Source of the DNA: Peristeroidobacter agariperforans | GTDB taxonomy: Bacteria; Pseudomonadota; Gammaproteobacteria; Steroidobacterales; Steroidobacteraceae | Assembly: GCF_004138335.1 (NCBI RefSeq) | Contig: NZ_RYFW01000001.1 | Span: forward strand, 372,001 to 436,000 | Length of the DNA stretch: 64,000 nucleotides | Reading direction: 5' to 3' | Position numbers and translations under genes: made by a program | The notes under the pieces: generated by a model | The model's database searches: none | Told to the model about the DNA's origin: nothing | The model's input: only the letters and a program-made list of their open reading frames with translations | Part shown: one piece after another, positions 29,035-35,590 of the stretch | How the letters are laid out: each line of letters starts with the position of its first letter | Position numbering within the stretch: position 1 is the stretch's first letter

Positions 29035-29377
29035 GGCCTCCTGAACGAGCTCCGGAATGGGTAGCTCCGGGGCCGTGTTCAGCAACGACTGTGTACATTT
29101 CTTGGTTCCTTCGTCAGCCGTGGCCGACGTACATCGTCGCTGCCCTTGCTCACATTGCCGCTCGCGAAGCGTGCACGTGTAGAAATGTCCGCTGTTGCGG
29201 GCGTGCAAGTTGTACGAGGAACCTTGCATAACATCGGCACGTTATCGACGCGAATTCCACACGCTTCCTGGCGGGTTGCACACCGATAGGAACCGGCCGT
29301 TCCGCAGGAGGATTCAGTCGGCGAGCGAGTGGTTACTTAGTCAACAGGCCGTACAGGTCACAGACGAGGGTACTGCA

Positions 29378-29806
29378 ATGACGAAGACCAATATCTATCT
29401 GATTCTCGCCGCCGCCGGACTGGCGCTGGCGGGCTGCAACAAGGCCGAGTCGCCGGCCGATGTTCAGCACGACGTGAGCAACGCGCAAGCCGAAGCCCAG
29501 AGAGACGTAACTGACGCTCAGGCCGATGCTCAGGAGTCGATGGCAGATGCACAGAAGGACGTGGCTGAGGCGCAGGCCGACAACGACGCGGACGACGTGG
29601 CCGATCAGGCCCGTGACGCGAGCGAGACGGCTGCTCAGGGTGACTTCAAAGTCGCGGTAGCCCGCGCGGAAGCCACGCATAAGATCGCTGTCGAGAAGTG
29701 CGAAGCGCTGCAAGACAATGCCCAGGAAGACTGCAAGGCCCGCGCCGATGCAGACCTGGAAAATGCCAAGCGCGCAGCTGAAGCCCGTCGCGACGGCGCG
29801 GGTTAA
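29378..29806 (+). CDS. alanine/aspartate-rich coiled-coil lipoprotein
   Basis: 142 aa from ATG 29378. The signal peptide ends in lipobox LAGC. The mature part has an imperfect 7-10 residue repeat (VSNAQAEAQRDV, VTDAQADAQESM, MADAQKDV, VAEAQADND), then a helical tail with two Cys residues (KCEAL, DCKAR) that could pair in the periplasm. The repeats predict a long helix lying in the periplasm, somewhat like Lpp or Alr-type stress lipoproteins. It is probably co-transcribed with the BON-domain lipoprotein 48 bases downstream and divergent from the CHASE3 kinase. Confidence 0.75.
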   Translation: MTKTNIYLILAAAGLALAGCNKAESPADVQHDVSNAQAEAQRDVTDAQADAQESMADAQKDVAEAQADNDADDVADQARDASETAAQGDFKVAVARAEATHKIAVEKCEALQDNAQEDCKARADADLENAKRAAEARRDGAG

Positions 29807-29854
29807 GGGATAGAGTTCATCAACTCGAACTTCAGTAGTTCAGGAGCGAGGGAT

Positions 29855-30175
29855 ATGGCACGGCAAAACGCGGCGGCATTGTTGTTGGCCGCAATCATGG
29901 CCTCGACCGTGGTCGCCTGCTCGTCGACCCCGACGCAGCAATCGACCGGCCAGGCAATCGACGACGGCGTCGTCACTGCGAAGGTGAAGGCCAAGCTCAT
30001 CGAGGATCCGGTGACCAAAGCGCATCAGATCAACGTCGAGACCTTCAAGGGCGCGGTGCAGCTGAGCGGCTTCGTGGAGACAGATCAGGCCCGCACCCGG
30101 GCACTGCAGCTGGCCCGCGACGTCGACGGCGTCAAGAGCGTCAAGGACGCGCTGGAGATCCGCAAGGGCGGCTAA
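29855..30175 (+). CDS. BON-domain lipoprotein (OsmY-like)
   Basis: 106 aa. The signal peptide has lipobox VVAC. One BON domain (about 35-103) contains the typical IDDGVVTAKVKAKLIED, GAVQLSGFVETDQARTRALQLARDVDGVKSVKDAL. BON proteins bind phospholipid and are often induced by osmotic or envelope stress. A strong rho-independent terminator follows at 30202. Confidence 0.88.
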   Translation: MARQNAAALLLAAIMASTVVACSSTPTQQSTGQAIDDGVVTAKVKAKLIEDPVTKAHQINVETFKGAVQLSGFVETDQARTRALQLARDVDGVKSVKDALEIRKGG

Positions 30176-30201
30176 CAGCCAGTCCGCGTGGCGGAAAAGA
30201 G

Positions 30202-30232
30202 GGGCGGGTGAGTTCATCACCCGCCCTTTTTT
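30202..30232 (+). terminator. rho-independent terminator
   Basis: Perfect 10-bp stem (GGGCGGGTGA / TCACCCGCCC) with loop GTTCA followed by TTTTTT. It lies 27 bases after the BON lipoprotein stop and separates it from the bufferin operon. Confidence 0.9.
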
Positions 30233-30259
30233 ATTGCCGGTTGGTGGCAGCCGGCCGTG

Positions 30260-30288
30260 TGAATCCGATTCATTCCAGGCTGCGTATA
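30260..30288 (+). promoter_or_regulatory. candidate promoter of the bufferin operon
   Basis: TGAATCC and CGTATA are 16 bases apart, which fits an ECF-type sigma promoter. The same place also gives TATACT (30285-30290) as a sigma-70 -10 box without a good -35. It lies 49-77 bases before the precursor start and just after the terminator. No ECF sigma gene is in the window. Confidence 0.35.
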
Positions 30289-30336
30289 CTCCTGCGCTTC
30301 GCCTTCGAAGCGCACTTTCCATGAGGAATGGCATCG

Positions 30337-30594
30337 ATGACCCACGGCAAGAAACTTTCCACGCTCGCTCTGGCCACCGCGGCCGCGGTGATGTTCAGCA
30401 GCGCGCCGCTGACCGCTGCCAATGCGGCCGATGAAGCCAAGGTGAAATGCGAAGGCGTGAACGCGTGCAAAGGCACCAGCGCCTGCGGCACGGCGGCCAA
30501 TGCCTGCGCCGGCAAGAACGCCTGCAAAGGTCAGGGCTTCCTGATGCTGAGCAAGGCTGAATGCGACGCCGCCAAGGCCAAGCTGAAGAAATAA
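30337..30594 (+). CDS. bufA: bufferin-like RiPP precursor (Cys-rich exported peptide)
   Basis: 85 aa from ATG 30337, with GAGGA 9 bases upstream (ATG 30328 is too close to it). The first 30 residues or so are a Sec signal peptide ending SSAPLTAANAADEA. The mature part carries six Cys in a recurrent N/S-A-C-K/A/G-G pattern: KCEGVNACKG, SACG, NACAG, NACKG, AECDA. This matches precursors that accompany DUF692/MNIO enzymes, of the type I associate with BufA2. By family knowledge the Cys residues are modified to copper-binding heterocycles and the peptide works as a periplasmic copper sponge. The next two genes are the expected enzyme pair. Confidence 0.82.
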   Translation: MTHGKKLSTLALATAAAVMFSSAPLTAANAADEAKVKCEGVNACKGTSACGTAANACAGKNACKGQGFLMLSKAECDAAKAKLKK

Positions 30595-30627
30595 TTCAGC
30601 TCCAGGCCCGGTCTGATAGGGTCAGGG

Positions 30628-30657
30628 CGGCGCGGTCTTCCGTCAGCGGCCGCGCCG
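30628..30657 (+). terminator. stem-loop between precursor and enzyme genes
   Basis: CGGCGCGG and CCGCGCCG (8 bp) enclose a 14-base loop and are followed by TTTCC. It lies 34 bases after the precursor stop and 27 before the MNIO start. It could be a leaky terminator that keeps precursor mRNA more abundant than enzyme mRNA. Confidence 0.45.
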
Positions 30658-30683
30658 TTTCCTGATCAGTCCACGAGTGTTCA

Positions 30684-31535
30684 GTGTCCCAATCGTCCCC
30701 TCATCCCTCACTAGGCTTCGGGCTCGGCGTCCGACCCACTCATTACGACGCACTGCTCGGCGAGCGCCGGGGCAGCGTCAGCTGGCTGGAAGCGCTGACC
30801 GAGAACTACCTGCTCCCTGGCGGCAAGCCGCTGCACTATCTGGAACGGCTGCGCGCCGATTATCCGATCGTGCTGCACGGAGTGTCGCTGTCCATCGGCA
30901 GCACCGACCCGCTGAATGAAACGTATCTGCGCGAGGTGAAAGCGCTCGCGGACCGAGTCGAGCCGGCGTGGGTCTCGGATCATCTGTGCTGGACTGGCGT
31001 CGATGGCGTGAACCTGCACGATCTGATGCCGATGCCCTTTACCGAAACCGCGCTGAGACATGTCGTGTCGCGCATCGCGGCCGTTCAGGAGCGGCTCGGC
31101 CGTCGGCTGGTGCTGGAAAACGTATCGAGCTATGTGAGCTTCACCCGCTGCGACATGACGGAATGGGAGTTCCTGCGCGAGATCGCCGAGCGCGCCGACT
31201 GTCACTTACTGCTCGACGTGAACAACGTGTACGTGAGCAGTGTGAATCATGGTTTCGATCCGCTGGCCTACCTGCGAGGCATCCCAGCGGAGCGGGTTCA
31301 ACAGTTCCATCTCGCCGGCCATCGGAACATGGGCAACTATCTCATCGACACGCACGACGAGCCGGTCTGCGAATCGGTGTGGCGCCTGTTTCATGCGGCG
31401 GTCGAGCGCTTCGGCGCGCTCTCGACCATGATCGAGCGCGACGACAACATTCCCGAGCTCGATGTGCTGCTAGCGGAACTGGACCGCGCGCGCGATATCA
31501 CTACGTCGGCGCAACGAGCGAAGTCCGCGGCATGA
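30684..31535 (+). CDS. bufB: MNIO-family (DUF692) peptide-modifying enzyme
   Basis: 283 aa, start GTG 30684. A TIM-barrel iron enzyme of the multinuclear non-haem iron oxidative family. Likely metal ligands are in ALTENY, VLHGVSLSIGS, VSDHLCW, LENVSSY, LLLDVNNVYV, HLAGH and IERDDNIP, all conserved blocks of DUF692. Family members oxidise Cys residues of bufferin precursors. It sits between the precursor and the DUF2063 partner; its stop overlaps the partner start (ATGA at 31532). This is the catalytic gene of the operon. Confidence 0.9.
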   Translation: MSQSSPHPSLGFGLGVRPTHYDALLGERRGSVSWLEALTENYLLPGGKPLHYLERLRADYPIVLHGVSLSIGSTDPLNETYLREVKALADRVEPAWVSDHLCWTGVDGVNLHDLMPMPFTETALRHVVSRIAAVQERLGRRLVLENVSSYVSFTRCDMTEWEFLREIAERADCHLLLDVNNVYVSSVNHGFDPLAYLRGIPAERVQQFHLAGHRNMGNYLIDTHDEPVCESVWRLFHAAVERFGALSTMIERDDNIPELDVLLAELDRARDITTSAQRAKSAA

Positions 31536-32320
31536 GCGCCCAACTCGACACGACCGAGCTGGCTGAGTTGCAGCGGGACTTTCAACGGCTCGTCATGCAC
31601 GGCCACGAGCGCATCGTCACTGCGGTCGAGGGCTCGCCAGAGGTCCCTGCGACCTTGCGACTGGCAATTTATTCCGAAGCGTATCGGCTGCGTTTGACCG
31701 AAGCGCTCGCCAGCACGCTGCCTCGCCTGCAAGCGTTGCTGGGCAAAGAACAATTCGCCGAACTCGCGCGCGAATACATCGACCTGTCCCCGTCGCGCTA
31801 TCCGTCGATCCGCTGGTTCGGCGATCGCATGCCGGGGCTTTTGTGCAAGTCGTTCCCCGACCAACCGTGGCTCGCCGAGCTGGCGACATGGGAATGGTCG
31901 GTCGCGACCGCCTTCGACGGCGCCGATGCCGAACCGGTCGGCATCGATGCCTTGGCTGCGATCGCGCCCGAGCAATGGCCGACTCTGACGTTTCAATTTC
32001 ATCCGACGGTGCAGGTGCTGGCGATGCGCACCAATGCGCCGGTGATATTCAAGGCGCTGTCGGCAGATGACTCGCCGCCCGAGTGCGTCGAGCTGAGTGA
32101 AGCGCAGTCCTGGCTGATCTGGCGCGAGGGACTGAAAACTCAGTACCGCTCGCTCGGCCCCGATGAGGTCGCGGCACTGGCAGTCATGCGCGACGGCGGC
32201 TCCTTCGAAATGCTCTGCGACGCGCTGTGTGGCTGGCATGACGCCGATGCCGTGCCGGTACAGGCGGCGGGCTTGCTCAAGCGCTGGGTGGTGGAGCAAA
32301 TGATCGTCGGAGTATCCTAG
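31532..32320 (+). CDS. bufC: DUF2063 partner protein of the MNIO enzyme
   Basis: 262 aa from ATG 31532, overlapping the DUF692 stop by 4 bases. The N-terminal DUF2063 domain is clear (LQRDFQRLVMH, LRLAIYSEAYRLRLTEALASTLPRLQALLG, SPSRYPSIRWFGDRMP). It is followed by a wHTH-like C-terminal region (about 130-262). In bufferin systems this protein brings the precursor to the MNIO enzyme. The long open frame upstream of 31532 is an out-of-phase shadow of bufB. Confidence 0.87.
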   Translation: MSAQLDTTELAELQRDFQRLVMHGHERIVTAVEGSPEVPATLRLAIYSEAYRLRLTEALASTLPRLQALLGKEQFAELAREYIDLSPSRYPSIRWFGDRMPGLLCKSFPDQPWLAELATWEWSVATAFDGADAEPVGIDALAAIAPEQWPTLTFQFHPTVQVLAMRTNAPVIFKALSADDSPPECVELSEAQSWLIWREGLKTQYRSLGPDEVAALAVMRDGGSFEMLCDALCGWHDADAVPVQAAGLLKRWVVEQMIVGVS

Positions 32321-32348
32321 CGGCCCGAAACTTTTCGGCTGCCAGCCT

Positions 32349-33032
32349 ATGTCCTTCGTCTTCCCGCCGCCGGCGCCCCCCGCCGTCGCCATCGTCGGGC
32401 GCACCGAGCGCTTTCCCGTCCATCGAATCTACTGCGTCGGCCGCAACTACGCGGCGCACGCGCGTGAAATGGGCAAAGATCCCGAGCGCGAAGCACCGTT
32501 CTTTTTCAGCAAGCCCGCCGACGCCATCGTTGCCAACGGCGCGCAGCTGCCGTTTCCATCGCGCACGTCCGACTTGCACCACGAAATCGAACTGGTGGTC
32601 GCGATCGGCACCGGCGGTGCAAACATCGGCATCTCCGAAGCGCCTTCCCATGTATTCGGCTACGCCGTCGGCATCGACCTGACGCGGCGGGATCTGCAGG
32701 CGGAGGCAAAGGACAAAGGCCGCCCCTGGGATACCGCCAAGGGCTTCGACCGCTCGGCGCCGATCAGCGCCATCACGCCCGCTGCGGCCGCCCGGCTCGA
32801 TGACAGCAAGATCTGGCTCAAGGTCAACGGCGCGTTGCGCCAGCAAGGCGCCCTCGCCGACATGATCTGGAGCGTGCCGGAAATCATTGCCGAGCTGTCC
32901 ACGCTGTTCGAGCTGGCGCCCGGCGATCTCATCTATACCGGCACGCCCGCCGGAGTCGCGGCGATCAAGTCGAACGACGTGCTGGAAGGCGGCGTCGACG
33001 GGCTGGAAGCTCTGCAAGTGACGTTGGTATGA
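32349..33032 (+). CDS. fumarylacetoacetate/fumarylpyruvate hydrolase family protein
   Basis: 227 aa, the length of the short FAH family (YcgM, NagK) rather than full FAH. RIYCVGRNYAAHAREMG opens the domain; metal ligands are in HHEIELVVAIG (Glu-x-Glu) and the VGIDLTRRDLQ Asp. GDLIYTGTPAGV is the conserved C-terminal block. It cleaves a C-C bond in fumarylpyruvate-like acids. The stop overlaps the next gene by 4 bases; that gene is a zeta-class isomerase, and the pair fits the last steps of gentisate or tyrosine/homogentisate breakdown, although no ring-cleaving dioxygenase is nearby. Confidence 0.85.
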   Translation: MSFVFPPPAPPAVAIVGRTERFPVHRIYCVGRNYAAHAREMGKDPEREAPFFFSKPADAIVANGAQLPFPSRTSDLHHEIELVVAIGTGGANIGISEAPSHVFGYAVGIDLTRRDLQAEAKDKGRPWDTAKGFDRSAPISAITPAAAARLDDSKIWLKVNGALRQQGALADMIWSVPEIIAELSTLFELAPGDLIYTGTPAGVAAIKSNDVLEGGVDGLEALQVTLV

Positions 33033-33667
33033 AGCTGTACAACTATTTTCGCAGCTCGGCCGCGTTTCGCGTGCGCATTGCTCTGAACTTGAAGGGCCTG
33101 CAGTACGAGTACGTTTCGAAGTCCCTGCTCAAGAACGAGCAGCGCGCCGCCGACTATCTCGCACTCAATCCGCAAGGGCTCATCCCGGCCATCGAAGTCG
33201 ATGGCGGCGTGCTCACCCAATCGCTCGCCATCATTGAATATCTCAATGATCTGCACCCGCAGCCACCGCTGCTGCCCGCCGACCCGCTGGCGCGCGCCCA
33301 GGTCCGATCCATGGCGCTCGCGATTGCTTGTGACATTCATCCCTTGAACAATCTGCGGGTGCTGAACTATGTCCGTCAGGATCTCGGCCAGAACGACGAT
33401 GGCGTGAACACCTGGTATCTGCACTGGGTCGCCGAAGGTTTCCGGGGACTGGAGCAGCAGGTCGCAAAACATTCCAGCTCGCGCCGCTATTGCTTCGGCG
33501 ACAGCCTGACGCTGGCCGACGTGTGCCTGGCGCCGCAGATGTACAACGCGCGCCGCTTCAAATGCGATCTCACGCCGTTCCCGACGCTGGTCGCTATCAG
33601 CACGCATCTGGAAACATTGCCGGCCTTCGATGCGGCACGACCGGAAGTCCAGCCCGACGCCCGATAA
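33029..33667 (+). CDS. maiA: maleylacetoacetate/maleylpyruvate isomerase (zeta-class GST)
   Basis: 212 aa. The active-site segment YFRSSAAFRVRIALNLKGL is the zeta-class signature. QGLIPAIEVDGGVLTQSLAIIEYL is the glutathione site, and DIHPLNNLRVLNY is a zeta-specific block in the helical domain. It isomerises cis to trans C=C in maleylacetoacetate or maleylpyruvate, giving the substrate for the FAH-family hydrolase encoded just before it. The borosin-type methyltransferase gene begins 20 bases later on the same strand. Confidence 0.9.
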   Translation: MKLYNYFRSSAAFRVRIALNLKGLQYEYVSKSLLKNEQRAADYLALNPQGLIPAIEVDGGVLTQSLAIIEYLNDLHPQPPLLPADPLARAQVRSMALAIACDIHPLNNLRVLNYVRQDLGQNDDGVNTWYLHWVAEGFRGLEQQVAKHSSSRRYCFGDSLTLADVCLAPQMYNARRFKCDLTPFPTLVAISTHLETLPAFDAARPEVQPDAR

Positions 33668-33686
33668 ACAAGACAAGCGAGCCAAC

Positions 33687-34487
33687 ATGAAACCAGCGGG
33701 AAGTTTGGTGTGCGTCGGGATCGGGATGACCCTGGGAGCGCACCTCACGCCGTTGGCGCGCGATTACATCCACAACGCCGATGTGGTGTTCACCGGGCTG
33801 TCGGACGGCATCGTCGAAATGTGGGTGGCCCGAATGAACCGCGACGTGCGCAGCCTGCAGTCGTTGTATCAGGAGGGGAAGTCACGCATGCAGACCTACC
33901 GCGAAATGGTGGAAACCATGCTGACCGAGGTGCGTGCAGGCAAACGCGTCTGTGCCGCCTTCTACGGCCACCCCGGCGTATTCGCCTGGCCCACCCACAA
34001 AGCCATCGAGACCGCGCGTAGCGAAGGTTATGAAGCGCACATGGAGCCGGGCGTCTCGGCGGCGGATTGTATGTATGCCGACCTGGGCTTCGATCCCGGC
34101 AAATATGGCTGCCAGCACTACGAAGCCAGCCAGTTCATGTTCAACCGGCGTCGCCTGGACACGGCCGCCTACCTGATCCTGTGGCAGGTGGGGCTGTCGG
34201 GCGACCAGTCGTTCGCACGCTTTGCCACCGGCGCCGCTTACCGGCAGGTGCTGGTCGATGTGTTGAGCCGCGACTATCCGCTCGATCATGAAGTGATCTT
34301 GTATCGAGCAGCGACGCTGCCCACCTTTCGCCCCAAGATCATTCGCGTGCCGCTGGCCCAGCTGCCCACTGCCGAGGCGGACATGCACTTCACGCTGGTG
34401 GTTCCACCGGCGCAACCGCTGCAACCCGATCATCACATCCGTGAGCGCCTGTCCGCGCTCGATCGCGAACTGACGCCCCAAGGCTGA
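33687..34487 (+). CDS. borosin-type peptide alpha-N-methyltransferase (SonM-like, tetrapyrrole methylase fold)
   Basis: 266 aa. It opens GSLVCVGIGMTLGAHLTPLARDY and has the SAM-binding FYGHPGVFAWP (92-102) and EPGVSAADCMYADLG of the tetrapyrrole-methylase fold, but none of the genes around make corrins or haem. Length and blocks (RSLQSLYQEGKSRMQTYREMV, GCQHYEASQFMF, LILWQVGLSGDQSF, YPLDHEVILY) match what I remember of SonM from Shewanella, the stand-alone enzyme that methylates backbone amides of a separate precursor. Tyr61, Arg67, Tyr71 and Tyr93 fall at or near the positions reported as important there. A GNAT gene starts 7 bases later and a SonA-like peptide gene lies 0.8 kb downstream. 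Confidence 0.8.
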   Translation: MKPAGSLVCVGIGMTLGAHLTPLARDYIHNADVVFTGLSDGIVEMWVARMNRDVRSLQSLYQEGKSRMQTYREMVETMLTEVRAGKRVCAAFYGHPGVFAWPTHKAIETARSEGYEAHMEPGVSAADCMYADLGFDPGKYGCQHYEASQFMFNRRRLDTAAYLILWQVGLSGDQSFARFATGAAYRQVLVDVLSRDYPLDHEVILYRAATLPTFRPKIIRVPLAQLPTAEADMHFTLVVPPAQPLQPDHHIRERLSALDRELTPQG

Positions 34488-34493
34488 GCACCG

Positions 34494-35072
34494 GTGCACG
34501 TGTTTCCAGTCGAGACGGAACGGCTGCGCATGCGCCCATTGGCCGCTGCCGACGCGGCGCTCTATGAACATCTGTATACGGACGCGGAGACCATGCGCTT
34601 CATTGGCGCGCCCCTCGCCCCCGAGCGCGCCGCCAAGAGCTTTCGAATCGCGCTCGACGGCATGCAGCGCCGGCCCATCGAACGGCTGTTCCTAACCGTG
34701 CAGGAGAAGTCGTCGCACAGCGATGTAGGCATCTGCAGCCTGCAGAACTTCGACGCCGTGAACCGCAGCGTTCAGGCCGGTGTGATGTTCATCGAGTCGG
34801 CGCGCGCCAAAGGTTATGCCAAGGAAGCTTTTATCGGGCTCATCCAGCAAGTGTTCGCACATCTGCCGGTGGATGAGCTGTGGGTGGAGTTCGCCGTGGA
34901 CCATGTAGCTGTGCAGCGGGGTGTGCTTAGCGTAGGCTTTGCACGCCGCGGCAGTGCCGCTGCGGCGGACGGAGCTTGTCAAAGGAATGACCAAGACGAT
35001 GGGCAAGGAAATGCCTGGTCGGTGCGTCGTGACTCATGGTCGCCGCCATCCACCTTCCGCAACGTGCGCTAG
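34494..35072 (+). CDS. GNAT-family N-acetyltransferase
   Basis: 192 aa from GTG 34494, 7 bases after the methyltransferase stop. The GNAT fold begins ETERLRMRPLAAADAALYEHL; the acetyl-CoA region is around MFIESARAKGYAKEAFIGLIQQVF, where the usual Q/RxxGxG/A loop is reduced to ARAKGYA. The C-terminal part (after about 145) is polar and less typical, but the frame ends WSVRRDSW, a common GNAT ending, so I do not call a frameshift. The tight spacing suggests it could act with the methyltransferase, for example on the precursor N-terminus or a lysine; that is only inference. Confidence 0.75.
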   Translation: MHVFPVETERLRMRPLAAADAALYEHLYTDAETMRFIGAPLAPERAAKSFRIALDGMQRRPIERLFLTVQEKSSHSDVGICSLQNFDAVNRSVQAGVMFIESARAKGYAKEAFIGLIQQVFAHLPVDELWVEFAVDHVAVQRGVLSVGFARRGSAAAADGACQRNDQDDGQGNAWSVRRDSWSPPSTFRNVR

Positions 35073-35320
35073 GCACGCCCGGCGAATCCCGACTCGCCCC
35101 TCGCCGTCGGCTTCCGGCCATTCTTGTACCGTCTGTTGGCTTGGAAACAGGCATAATTCATTCTGTTAAGTCGGGGCCTCGTGGCCTGCCGGCGCCGTTA
35201 ATTTTTTCTGTGGAGCGTTCGAGAGCCGGCCGGCCGCGATTGTCCTAGGCTTGTCACAACCCAAGCTGCACGAGGCAGCACGTCGTTCAACAACAATTTG
35301 GGGGATAGGAGGAGCGCATC

Positions 35321-35590
35321 GTGTCGAATGTCGTGGATCTGTTGGAAAGAATTGGTCGTAGCTCGCGGCTGCAGTCGCTGACCGGCGAGCAACTGGCGCA
35401 GGAGCTGGCGCAGGCGGGCTTCGAGCCGGCCGTGCAGGCAGCCATCGTGCAGCAGCGCCCGGGTCAGCTCGAGGAGCTGATGGGCGCCAGCAAGAACGTC
35501 TGCTGTATGGTCCACGCGCCGCAAGACGAAGAGCCCGAAGAGCAGCAGCCCAAAGACGGTGGCGAGCGCCGTGTCGCCCGCGCCAGCTGA
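35321..35590 (+). CDS. candidate split-borosin precursor peptide (SonA-like)
   Basis: 89 aa from GTG 35321, preceded by AGGAGG at 8 bases. Residues 4-55 form a helical domain (VVDLLERIGRSSRLQSL, then EQLAQELAQAG, PAVQAAIVQQ, LEELMG) with the order and spacing of the SonA binding domain as I remember it. A short non-helical stretch follows, ASKNVCCMVHAPQDE (56-70), where SonA has its methylated segment, and then an acidic and basic tail to 89. The core is unusual in holding a Cys-Cys pair. The gene lies 0.8 kb after the SonM-like enzyme and its 3' end overlaps the diguanylate cyclase gene. Confidence 0.7.
   Translation: MSNVVDLLERIGRSSRLQSLTGEQLAQELAQAGFEPAVQAAIVQQRPGQLEELMGASKNVCCMVHAPQDEEPEEQQPKDGGERRVARAS

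Noticed and set aside
30968-31531. Extended upstream part of the DUF2063 frame
   Set aside because: It overlaps the DUF692 gene entirely; the DUF2063 domain begins at ATG 31532 with an ATGA overlap.
33687-34487. Reading the tetrapyrrole-methylase-fold gene as a corrin or sirohaem biosynthesis enzyme
   Set aside because: No cob, hem or cys genes lie nearby, and the length and central blocks match peptide N-methyltransferases better.
34880-35072. Possible frameshift in the GNAT gene
   Set aside because: The C-terminal 50 residues are odd, but the frame still ends with a GNAT-like WSVRRDSW, and the other frames give no better continuation.
35130-35183. TTGGAA-N17-TGTTAA as a promoter for the 89-aa peptide gene
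   Set aside because: Only 4 of 6 and 3 of 6 consensus bases match; not strong enough to list.
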